Positions 10,947 to 22,168 of a stretch of 64,000 bases of DNA are shown here, one piece after another. Source of the stretch: Glandiceps talaboti (Eukaryota > Hemichordata > Enteropneusta > Spengelidae); NCBI RefSeq assembly GCF_964340395.1, contig NC_135552.1:19219681-19283680 (forward strand). Reading direction: 5' to 3'. Below the pieces are notes generated by a model. The model searched no databases, was not told the origin of the DNA, and saw only the letters and a list, made by a program, of their open reading frames with translations. A program made the position numbers and the translations under genes. The stretch's first letter is position 1; each line of letters starts with the position of its first letter.

Positions 10947-13900
10947 TTGATCATATTGTTGTTATTATTTCTCAGGACCAGTCGATGGCATTTGGAAGTG
11001 ATCGTAGTCGGTTTGTTGATAATCAGTTCAGTGGAAAGAGAGCAGTGGAAGATAAAAACATAGGACCATTAGTAAAAACTATCATGACAAGATGTATTCA
11101 TTGCACAAGATGTGTCAGGTAATTAACATTGTCACGTATGTACAAGTTGTAGTTGTAGATTTTTACTTTCATAGATTCATACTACAATGGCAAGATGGCC
11201 CATATTGTAGTATGCTTTATGATAATGATGACACATTCATTAAGATATGTAGTATCCCTCAAGATCACTGAAATGTACTAGTCACCAAGCTAAACCTACA
11301 AATAACTTTACTTGCTATAATATGTAAGTTTCATCAATTTTGTGTCATGTTGTGTTATAGATTTGGAAGTGAAGTAGCAGGAACTGATGATCTTGGTACA
11401 ACAGGAAGAGGTGGAGATATGCAGGTAGGTAACATATTAGATTTCATCCTATACTACACTAGATTTGACTTTGATGAACTGTCACTAGGTGAGTACCTAA
11501 TAAACAACATAGATACACATACAATTCTTGACATACCATGGCAGAGTCAAAGACTTGAGGCTTCAATCTGATTATTATTAGTCTTGTGAGTTTCTGTCAA
11601 CTGGCATGAATATAGTTTGTTAGAGACAACATTTGTGCCATGCTAATAGCTATAAGATATTTCTCACTTTTGGTGTAGAGCTGAATAACATTACATATCT
11701 TACAGTCCAGCATGAATAGCCTTATCAATTCTCACATCAAAGAAAATCTAACCTGTATCCAGTACAATGTCTTAGATGGATCCTGTTGATGACAATCTGT
11801 GAATACAATAATATCTTTATTTTTTTTCCTCCTTTCACAGATTGGTACATACGTAGAAAAGATGTTTAAATCAGAACTATCTGGAAATGTGATAGGTAAG
11901 TTGACATATTTATTCTGACTTCCAAATTACCAAGATCCTTTTATTAGTATCTCCACATAACAATACAGAGTGGGGTTTGTTATCAATAAAGTATGTTAGG
12001 TGTTTGACATTATCTCTCATTGTCTAACTTCTTCTAACAATAACATTATTTATTTGTAGATTTGTGTCCTGTTGGAGCTCTTACATCCAAACCATATGCC
12101 TTTACATCAAGGCCATGGGAAACCAGGAAAACAGAGTCAGTTGATGTACTAGATGCTGTGGGCAGTAATATTGTTGTCAGTACCAGAACTGGTGAAGTTA
12201 TGAGGATTTTGCCAAGACTCCATGAGGTATAATTAGTATGTTACATTATCCACAGCATAATCTTACTGTAATGTAACAATGGATAAATTCACAAGCTCGT
12301 TTTGAACAAATAAGTAATCTCTAGCTATTTCACTAAATAATTCCTTCATACACCCTTACCAACTAATGAAAGCAGAGATTAATTATGATTCTAGACAAGT
12401 ATCAAGGCAGATTGTCATCCACATGTGTGACCTGACTGGCTTGCAAATGTGGCAAACAGAAGTTAAATGATTCTTTATGTTGAGGGTGCTTGCCCACGTG
12501 GTTGGGGAAACCCAATGCATCCAGAGTAGTCACCCTAAGTTGATGAGCTTGATGTACATGTGTTGTCTAGATGTAATGGTGCACGGTTTGGAAGCCAAAC
12601 AAAGACAGTGAAAACCAAATTGATTTGTGTCAACTATGCAAATACTGAAATATATAAACAAATTTAGAAGTAGACTTTGTTCATTTTATGATAAGAGTGT
12701 GTCTTTGTGTAGGTCAGACAGTGTGTGTATTTATTCCTCTTTCATGGTACATAATGTTTTATTGTACATTGTGTGCGTGTACAACTTTGTATTGACTGTG
12801 AATGACAAGTCTTTTGGGTGGGAAACCCAATGCATCCTGAGTAGATTCAGATTGTCAGATTTCAAAGTATTGCTTTGATTTCTTTGTTACCAGGATATCA
12901 ATGAAGAATGGATTTCCGACAAAACAAGATTTGCCTATGATGGTTTGAAGCGACAACGTTTAACAACACCAATGGTCAAAAATAACCAAGGATTACTAGA
13001 ACCGTGTACCTGGGAGGATGCACTTGTCAGTGTAGCTGATGCCATGTCAAAGGTCAATGCAAATGAAGTTGGTGCTATTGCTGGCGGTTTGGTAGATGCT
13101 GAGGTAGGTGTAGATTTCCAGAATTAATATTTACGTAAACCTTCCTGGGCAAAGCCTGTTGAACTCGAGATGTGAAACTAGATTTGAATGGGTATTTGTA
13201 CTCCTTCAGTGCTGGTACATATCCATCATTACCATTATTCCAGCATGCGAAGTCCCAAAGCCTTGAGTGGTACAGAGTTTGTCAGAAATTATTAGATATA
13301 TCAACCAAAGATTTTAGCTTGACAATTAATTCCTTGAAAGAGCATAACTGCTGTAATGTGTTGGACTATGTTTTAAATAATTCAAGCAAGCATTTCTTCA
13401 AATCCAGTTTGAATGAACTCAAGAACTAAGAAATGCTATTATTAAGTATGGACCCGTTTGAATATATAACTGTATATATAATGCTTACTTCAAAAAATTT
13501 TTTAGTTAAAAAGTTTGGATAATTTAATGAAACAATATAATCACTTACCTTTCTGTTTTTAAATCTGACTTGTTAGGCACTGGTAGCATTGAAAGACTTA
13601 CTAAACAAAATAGGCAGTGAAGCTCTTTGTACAGAGGAAGTATTCCCAATGGATGGATCTGGGTAAGTTTAACATACCTTCCAACGTCATCAAAAGTTTT
13701 ATTCTTAGTTGCTAGTAAGTTGTGTAAACTTTCAAAGCATGATCAATAGTTCATAACTTTTCTGATATGTTTTCATGTAGTACTGATCTGAGGTACCGAG
13801 GAATAAATTTTAACTCGATATTACATAACTTTTCTGATTTGTTTTCCTGTAGTACTGACCTGAGATCCAATTATCTCCTGAACACACGTATTGCTGGCGT

Positions 13901-16899
13901 GGAAGAAGCAGACCTTGTCCTCCTTGTAGGCACTAACCCTAGATATGAAGCACCATTGTTCAATGCTCGTCTTAGAAAATGCTGGATGCAGAATGAACTT
14001 GAAGTGGCTGTTGTTGGTGCACCAGTTAATCTGACATACACATATGAGGTAAGGTGTGACAGATAAAGTGCAACATGTACTTAAAACAAAGAGGGTTAGT
14101 TGAATGAAGTAGCCACGTTATCAGCCAGGTTATTATCATGACATTTTTTCAAAGTTCAGAGATTTTTTTTTTCTGCCAACACATGTGAGTCACTTTGTGT
14201 TAGCCTGTCAAAGCATAATATCAAGTGTGTTGAAAGTTTGGATGTTTGTCATTTCTATGGTAAGATTGTCTTATTCCCATAACTCGGTATTAAGCCCTAC
14301 TGCTTACTGAGAAGTGATTGAAAATCCCTATTTTATGATTATTTTCAGCATCTTGGGGATAGTGCTAGTGTACTTCAGCAACTAGCAAGTGGTCAGCATG
14401 CATTTTCTAAGAAGCTAGCAGCAGCTAAACGACCCATGGTGGTTGTTGGTAGCGGTGCTCTGCAACGTGAAGATGGCAGCGCCCTCCTTGCTGCAGTCAC
14501 AAACATCGCACAGAATGTCAGATCTACCAGTCAAGCTGAGGATGGATGGAGAGTACTCAATGTGCTACATAGGGTGAGTTTGGAGGCAAATTCTGAACTG
14601 AAGCCTTACAAGTGAATGAAATATATGATTAATGTACGTCATTCTTTGTGTCACATTCATGAATACTAAAGTATACAGTACTATTCCTATCAGTTCAGTA
14701 CACAGGTAACTGAGAAGAGAATTTATGCAAAGTTGAGCTTCATTTCACTATACTTTAAATATAACTCTATGTTGGTTTTGTGAAAAAAAAGATACCTGAT
14801 GGTAAATTTCTCCCCTTCTTCAACCCTAGTACAGTAACAGTATTAGGTGCAAGAAAAATCTTCATCTGATTGGGTACTTCAGTCAATTCAAATGCAGCAG
14901 TATGATTTCATATATACTGGTGTATGGAATTAGTTTAAGTTAGTGGGTTTTTTTTCAAAATGAAAAATAATTGACGTGATATATCCTAACACCTTTCTAT
15001 ACAGGTGGCCAGTCAAGTGGCAGCCCTTGATTTGGGTTACAAAGCTGGTGTTGAAGAGATTCGCAACAATCCACCCAGAGTGTTGTTCCTTCTTGGTGCT
15101 GATGAGGGCACAATTACAAGAGCTGATCTACCAGATGATTGCTATGTGGTTTACCAAGGACATCATGGTGATGCAGGTGCATGTATGGCTGATGCCGTAT
15201 TACCGGGTTCAGCTTACACAGAGAAGACAGCTACTTACGTGAACACAGAAGGCAGAGCACAACAGACAAAGTATGTATGAGTTTAAAGATTGTAGTGTAC
15301 ATGCATTACTATACATGAGAAGTGCTCAAATCCATAGAGGTCCTTTAATTTCATTTTTAGTGAAATAGTTTATTATAAATTGTGTTCTTTGTGAGATAGC
15401 CTTGTAAGGAATTATTGTAAAATTCCATGAGATATACAGTAATAAAAAGAAGGAAAACTGGTACCTGTCTACCAATACAGTTGTCAAATTCAAGGCAATA
15501 AATAATGTGACATTTAAAGAAAGCTTGGTAGAATGTACCCTGGTAGGTAAGATACAAGCAGTTTGGTTTGGTTGGACACATCTTGTGTTACTTTCCCATC
15601 TGACTGACATTGTTTATGACGTGTATGCAAATTTTATCCTTGCAGAATAAATTGTCACCCAAACACCCTTGTATGTTCAATTAAACGTCTAATTTACTGA
15701 CATGACGCGAGACTGTGTAGTTCTAAGTCTTACCACTAAATGAGATACTGTGTCTTAAGTACATGTGTCAACTGATTTCTTACAGGTTAGCTGTGTCTGC
15801 ACCAGGTTATGCCAGAGATGACTGGAAGATCATCAGAGCCCTGTCTGAAGTGTTGGGTCAAACTTTACCATATGATGAACTTTATGAAATTAGACGGCGA
15901 TTAACTGAAGTGTCCCCAAATCTAACCAGATATGGTGATGTGGAGGAAGCTAATTATTTCAAACAAGCACAGGATTTATCTAAAGTGAGTACACATAAAA
16001 TGATACAACTGTGGCAGGCTCAAAATGGTTCAACAATATACCATGTTTTTGTAACAGTTTTTTTGAGTTCAAAACTGTTGGTGTTAGATTGTTAACTGAA
16101 CACTTCCCCATGTCATATGTCTTATAACAGACATTGATTGAATAAATGAATGAATGAATGAATGAATGAATGAATGAATGAATGAATGAATATGAATGAA
16201 TGAATGTATGAATATGAATGAATGAATGTGAATGGATGAATGAATAAATGTGAATGAATGAATTAATATGAATGAATATGAATGAATGAATGAATGAATG
16301 AATGAATGAATGAAATGTGTTTTCACCAGGTATCAAAAATAAGCTACACTTTCAAAGAAACATATAGTAGTTCATGTTCACAAAGAAATTCCAGTTCCCA
16401 TGGCATTTCATGTAAAGAGGCCATAAAACTGTTCTTATCAAGCCATGGGGTATGTAATACAAGTCTCTACTGCTACAATATGCTGTGCCAAGTGTTATTA
16501 ATCCAATTCATTTGTTTACTTTCCCTGTTTGTAACAAGTTTCATTCGTCCACAGTCTGATGTCGGCAGTTGTAATCACAGTTGTAGCACTCCCATTACAC
16601 AGTTTACTGTTTGTTAGCTGACAACATTGTTTACAAATTGACTACAGTTGGAAAGGCTACATGCTAGTCTTATAAAGAAACCAGTGTTCTGTTACACTTG
16701 ATAAGGATGATATAAATGATTATTTCTGAGATTTCGTGTATGTTTTATATTTCAGAATGTCAAACAACAGTTGTCCAACACCCCACTGACACCCAAACAA
16801 GTGAGTCTGAAAGATTTCTACATGACAGACAGTATAAGCCGAGCGTCCCAGACCATGGCCAAGTGTGTGCAAGCCGTAGCTGAAGACGAAAGCAAATAG
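8651..16899 (+). CDS. NDUFS1: NADH:ubiquinone oxidoreductase 75-kDa subunit (complex I)
   Basis: Iron-sulfur core subunit of complex I, mitochondrial matrix arm. Coding exons: 8651-8821, 9624-9731, 10261-10419, 10976-11118, 11361-11424, 11841-11895, 12060-12226, 12894-13103, 13577-13662, 13853-14048, 14349-14573, 15005-15270, 15786-15984, 16756-16899 (2193 nt, 730 aa; human 727). The basic, Ser-rich N-terminus [19 protein letters not shown] is a mitochondrial presequence. Cluster ligands are visible: N1b Cys70, 81, 84, 98; N5 His130, Cys134, 137, 143 ([14 protein letters not shown]); N4 Cys186, 189, 192 and 236. A four-residue insertion (around DNQFSG) precedes the N4 cysteines relative to human. 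The rest is the molybdopterin-oxidoreductase-like domain, ending [16 protein letters not shown]. The exon 10 acceptor is duplicated upstream at 13780. Confidence 0.98.
8909..8964. repeat. (GAT)n microsatellite
   Basis: Trinucleotide repeat in NDUFS1 intron 1, slightly interrupted. The poly-Ser frame on the reverse strand is an artefact. Confidence 0.9.
9831..10075. repeat. fold-back sequence in NDUFS1 intron 2
   Basis: Imperfect inverted repeat: 'ctgaaaggtccagtcattg' near 9833 pairs with 'caatgactggatctttcag' near 9884. It is followed by repeated 'ggggaaccc(t/c)' and 'gggaaccctggtaa' blocks to about 10048. It looks like a decayed miniature element; boundaries are uncertain. Confidence 0.45.
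10430..10815. repeat. ~95-bp tandem repeat in NDUFS1 intron 3
   Basis: About four diverged copies of a unit with 'gtggtagcaatgggaaagt', 'aatcaagttacccatgctgt' and 'gtactttgatggtggtattg'. The array starts shortly after the exon 3 donor at 10420. Confidence 0.8.
10915..10948. repeat. (TTTA)n microsatellite
   Basis: About eight tetranucleotides just upstream of the NDUFS1 exon 4 acceptor. Confidence 0.9.
13752..13870 (+). repeat. duplicated 3' splice site of NDUFS1 exon 10
   Basis: Two 72-bp-spaced copies of 'cataacttttctgat', a T-rich tract, 'tgtag' and 'tactga(t/c)ctgag'. AGs are at 13779-13780 (decoy) and 13851-13852 (used in the model). Retaining the extra 72 nt keeps the frame open for 24 codons. 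Confidence 0.85.
16138..16313. repeat. (GAAT)n microsatellite
   Basis: Interrupted tetranucleotide array in the last NDUFS1 intron. The Phe-Ile-His-Ser frames on the reverse strand are artefacts. Confidence 0.9.
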
Positions 16900-17445
16900 G
16901 AAATGTAAATGAAATGAATATTTGAAAACTGTATATTTTTTATTGTAGTACATTTTGCTGCTAAAAATCATTGGAGTTGAGTTCAACAAGACTGAGAAAA
17001 GTTGTATATTACTGTTTTTTTGGTAGGAAATGTATCGTGTCTGTCTCATATAGACTACATTGTGAAATAGTGGAAAGGATGTAAGGTATTGTTACAATAA
17101 TGTCCACCCACAAGATGGGTTGCACTGCATCTCTCTAGTTTAACACTCATCTTTTTCCATATTTTGCAAAGCATGCACATATTAATGACAACTGTCGGAA
17201 TGTTGATACCGTCAACAGACGAGTACACTGTCAGACAACAAACAAGAGAACACAAGTCAACAAAGAACTACATCAAGTAACTATTGAGAAATCTTCACAG
17301 AGTTTTTTTCTTTTCCCTACCTGCCCATGTCTTATTGGTATATCACTGCAGGTGAACTCTTCTTAAGGAATGTACATGAGTTTCCAGAATTTTATGCTGA
17401 TAAGTCAAACTAGTCTTGTGTGTGTTTTTCTCAGTTGTGTAATTG

Positions 17446-17451
17446 AATAAA
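17446..17451 (+). terminator. candidate NDUFS1 polyadenylation signal
   Basis: AATAAA about 550 nt after the stop, followed by T-rich sequence. Other AATAAA hexamers nearby are possible alternatives. Confidence 0.5.
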
Positions 17452-17891
17452 AAAACACCTCAAAATTTCACACAAAGACCAAATCTTTTTATTTCTTGAT
17501 CAGAATTACATGCTGTTGATGTTCAGCTCTGAATATAAGGGTAAAAAGGTTTTGAGTAATCTCACAAGAGTGCCAACATCTGAATAAAGAGTGCAAGTAT
17601 AATATGGAGAGTTTTGAATGCATTTTATGTTGTTAATAAACGTAACTTAGAAAGCCAGTTGAAATATGGACTCATTGCCTAGGACATTATCAAATGTCAT
17701 TGAAGGTAGATATGTTATAATGCAAGACAGGCATATTCACAACTTGTAAAGTGATATCATCATAAATATCTCTGAATATCATCTAGTCATCTTTTCTGTG
17801 TACTTTGCTCTGTTTATCATAATAAGATTCAAAACTACTCTGACAAGTAATAACATACAGTGGAAAAGTACCCCTAGCTCCATGAACAAAC

Positions 17892-17897
17892 TTTATT
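17892..17897 (-). terminator. candidate HCN polyadenylation signal
   Basis: AATAAA on the minus strand about 505 nt after the HCN stop codon; another at 17488-17493. Choice is uncertain. Confidence 0.35.
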
Positions 17898-18402
17898 ATC
17901 TTCAGTATTACCAGGACATAACAGCATTGCTATTCATAAAGTATGATGAGCAATTCTGTGTCACGTCCTCAAAACTAGTGACTGGCAATACAAAACGACA
18001 GATTACGTTAATAAAAAAACCAAGATAATCACTATTCAATCAGAGACAATGAAAAAAAAATGATGGAATAGTTGAGGTTACAATGCAAATGAATGGTGAT
18101 GCCGTACAAACCAGTTCTGATTCCTTGCATATTCCTGTAAAATGTATCATGTCAAACACCTAAGATATGAACCCTTCATCAAAGTTTCCATCCCAAGTCT
18201 AAAAGTGATGCATCCTGGTTAACCCATACTACTACTTCCATCACTGAGGAGTCCGTGTGTTGCCATTGGCATTGTGAGAGGAAATAATAGATAGGCAACT
18301 TTTAAGCAATCACGATTACGCTTGACGGGTATTCCATGTCATTGCATTGGTCAAAACTCAGTGATGACGTTATCTGCAGATAGCACGACTCCCCAACATT
18401 CT

Positions 18403-20886
18403 CTAATTGTCTACAGATGGAGTGACTTCAAATTCAATAACGGGTTGCAGTGACGTCACAGTTGTTTGTCTATTTCCCCTAACAGGAGCTGGTGTGACGC
18501 AAGTGCCATCACCAGTCGGTGGCCGTGTGATATCTTCATCACTAAATAGACTGGTGAGTTCTCCCAGGCGTTGACTCTGCGGTTCCACACTGCCACGGAA
18601 TGTCATCGAACTTGATATACTAACTGGTCCACTGCAAATAAAGACAAACATTAGAAAGGATTATGATCCCACATAAAGCTAATTGATGGAGTGAAGGATT
18701 TGATTTACTTTACTGACGTTGTATTACGATGACAACAAGTATTTTACGACAGATGATCTTGTTGCAAACATACATCGGAAATGGTCGATTGATAGTCGAC
18801 AAAACGAGATGGAAAAGGGTAAATAAAAGAAATTGCCTCATTTACTCCACCGGATTCCAAGAATGTGTGCAGTTCTATAACAAAACGTTAATTTGAAAGA
18901 AAATCTATGCTATTATTGGAGTGAAAGGGAATCAACATTGAGTGAAAAAGACTAAAAAGAATGAAATATTCTTACTTGGTGTCAGGCGATTCTGCAGGTA
19001 GTTTGCCTATTTTCTTCAGTCTTTCGGTCGCAATTTCTTTCATCACCTGTCTCACGTCAGGATAATCTGCCAACACTGAAATAAAAGAAATCCTCCCTTG
19101 TGATAGTATTTTGTCATTATGGCCGGTGATTCACATCCCAATCCTGACCGAACGAACTACCCATTGTGACATTACGTCGAATAATCCACAATAACTTCCT
19201 TATCTGTGGCAACATTATGGGTGACTTATCCATATTTGGACCACGCCCCCCCCCCTTCTAACATTAGTCCCCCTCTCCATACCACTGTTACCAACGTAGT
19301 CATTCTCAAACAGAGGGTCTCACGCCAACGGCATCATGTGTATATATATATAGCAACAAATCAATGCTTAGACATGTCTTCTAGTGGTGTTCAGGTAGAT
19401 TGAACCAATAAATCAGTGTTGATAATGAAATTGATACACAGAAAACATCTTTCATATTTGTGTTTATAACTCCACATGGTATAAAAACCAACAAGTAGAT
19501 ACCTGCTCCAAAATCTTCTCTCTTTAGATAATACACATAGGCTGTTGTTGCCGATATCACCGATGCTACTCTTCGGTCGTCAACTAGAATCGCTATTTCT
19601 GAAAGCGTAGAGACAAATTCCATATATGGGCATTTCATACATATATGTGCAACCCAAGAAAATGTCACTCAGCTGAAATTACAATTTTTCTAAAGGGGAA
19701 GTAAAATGCTCACAATAGAGTTCATACATGGGCATGTCGTATAATCCAATCTCAAATAAACTCGTATTGTACGTAAATAACAAACATTCTCTTTTGTAAT
19801 GTACTGAGTTACAAACACAGACTGGAGTAACTATGTTTCTACATCAAGGAATCATCTTACCTCCAAAATGATCGCCATCGCCAAGCTGGGTGACCACTTC
19901 CCGACCTACGATGACGTCAACAGTGCCATGCTCAATGAAATACATCCTATCACCACGATTTCCCGCCTTGATGATGTGGTCACCGGGCAAGTAGACTTCG
20001 TAGCGTAATTTCTGTATGATGTCATAGGTAAACTCTTTTGGCGCGTTTTTCAAAAAGTCCACTTTACTCACTAACTGTTTGCAGTTCATCTGAATTATTT
20101 CCTAGTAGAAGTTAAATAACAAATGACAAAAAAACGGTATCGGAATTATTGATTTGTAGTTATTAACCGAGTACATCGTTGTGTTGGCTGCTAAATACAA
20201 TGTATGTAATTTTTTTAATGTAGAAATCTCGAAATGATTTCAAAGTAAAACACTTGTACAAAGATTCTGAAATCGATGTGTTTGATTTAGTCTGAATTCA
20301 ATGTGTTGTGGTATTAGATTACCATTGATTGAGTTAGGGAATAAATGGTAACCTCACTTCCATGAAGCTTTCCTACATATGTATACGCCAACTTAATGTA
20401 TGTGAGAGAATTTAAGCTCAGACAACCACTCCAAATCCCCGAGATATAGTTGTAACAATGAGTACAGTGACACTAGAACCTCTAGCTAGCTGGGGAAAAA
20501 ACTGAACTTAGTCTACCTTTCTCAATGGATGGTTTTGTTCTTGGAGAATAGAGTCTTCGTCAAAATAGTGGCGTTGGTAGCGTTGTTCGTAGTACTCCAG
20601 AATTCTATGCTGAGTTTCTAGCGGTAATTTACGATATCTCATATATTCCTTTACTTGGTTAATCTGTAAACAAACAAAATAAATTGAGACCAAATGTGAT
20701 CTAAATCTCAGACCACTATAAAGAACAGACTAGAAACGCGGCTTTTCCCCTGACGATTCTTTATAGTGGTCTGAGTCTAAATTGAAAATGGCATCTGTAC
20801 GTGACATACAATGGATGAGTATTAGTGTGTTTTATTAAAGGTATTTTCATTTACACGTGCAGATTTTGTTTCTTTCTTTATTTATG

Positions 20887-20921
<35 letters not shown>

Positions 20922-22090
20922 TTGTTTGTTTGTTTGTTTGTTTGTTTGTTTGTTTGTTGATTTTTTGTTTGTTTTAACACGGTTTAAAAAGACACATTTT
21001 AAATAACCCATCTATATTGTAATGAAATGTGAAGTCAAATCCACACTGTACCATTTTTCGACATTTTATAAGATATGCATATATAAAAAAGAACAACTAG
21101 TGTATAGATATATCAATCTGATTTAAATTTAATGTAGTGGACGTTTGTTTATTCAATATTACCATTCCCGTTGTTTTTGGTTTATTTATCCTTTGTATTA
21201 CAATTGCACTTTTTTTTGGTCGCCGCCCTTACTACCAAGTCTGAAACACGAATATACTGCATTCATGTTAAAAACAAAGATAATGCAATTACAGTGAATA
21301 AATAGACGTCCACTACATCGAATTGGGATTATCAGATTGGGATTATCTATAGATCATCATAATCCTAATATAGCAATGCTATACAAGTCCTACTCACCCG
21401 TTCGTTGTAGAAACGTCCTGATGCATCGATAGACAATAGTAGAGTTGACATATGACCAATGAATAGGGCGTAGAACGAAGCACCAATCATCATACTGACA
21501 GTGGTTGCCCACATGTCAGAGATGTTTGTTGGAGGATGGCTGCCGAATCCAATACTCAACGTCTGACATATTGCTTTGAAAAACGACCATGAGTATTGTT
21601 CCCATTTACTTGCATCCTGCAATCCCAGACATTACAAAGATGTATTACGATTGAACAAAGACTGATGCTGTTTACATAGATCTGCGTTATTAGCATGTGT
21701 GCATCAGTGCATGCATGATAATTAGAGAAATGAACCTATGAACGGCTTGATGTCTTTGATCGCCATGATATGACGTCAATACTCGTGAATAGTTAATACC
21801 CATATCCTACATACAGGTACGCGGCATTAACAGAAAAATTATACAGCTTGCAAAAATGAATAAAACTCACCACGAGTCCTTCACGGACCACCCAGGAATC
21901 GGACGGAAATCCCATCAAGAATGGAATAAGAAACTGAAGACAACCATTCCAGTGAGTTAAGACTAGGATCACTAAAACAAGGTTCATTATACGAATCACT
22001 GCACCTTCCACTTTTAACACCTATCACCGGGCAGAGATAAGAAAAATACATTGCGACGAGTTTCCTAACTTTTCATTACTTCTTTGTCCA

Positions 22091-22168
<78 letters not shown>

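Larger units (their letters stand above)
16900..18402. other. convergent 3'UTR region of NDUFS1 and HCN
   Basis: No coding exon. NDUFS1 3'UTR probably runs to the AATAAA at 17446-17451; later AATAAA copies occur near 17584 and 17634. For the HCN gene (minus) AATAAA candidates lie at 17892-17897 and 17488-17493, so the two 3'UTRs may nearly meet or overlap. Confidence 0.5.

Noticed and set aside
13767-13852. Upstream extension of NDUFS1 exon 10 as constitutive coding sequence
   Set aside because: The downstream acceptor gives the exact conserved join (GSG-TDLRSNY); the upstream one is kept only as a possible isoform.
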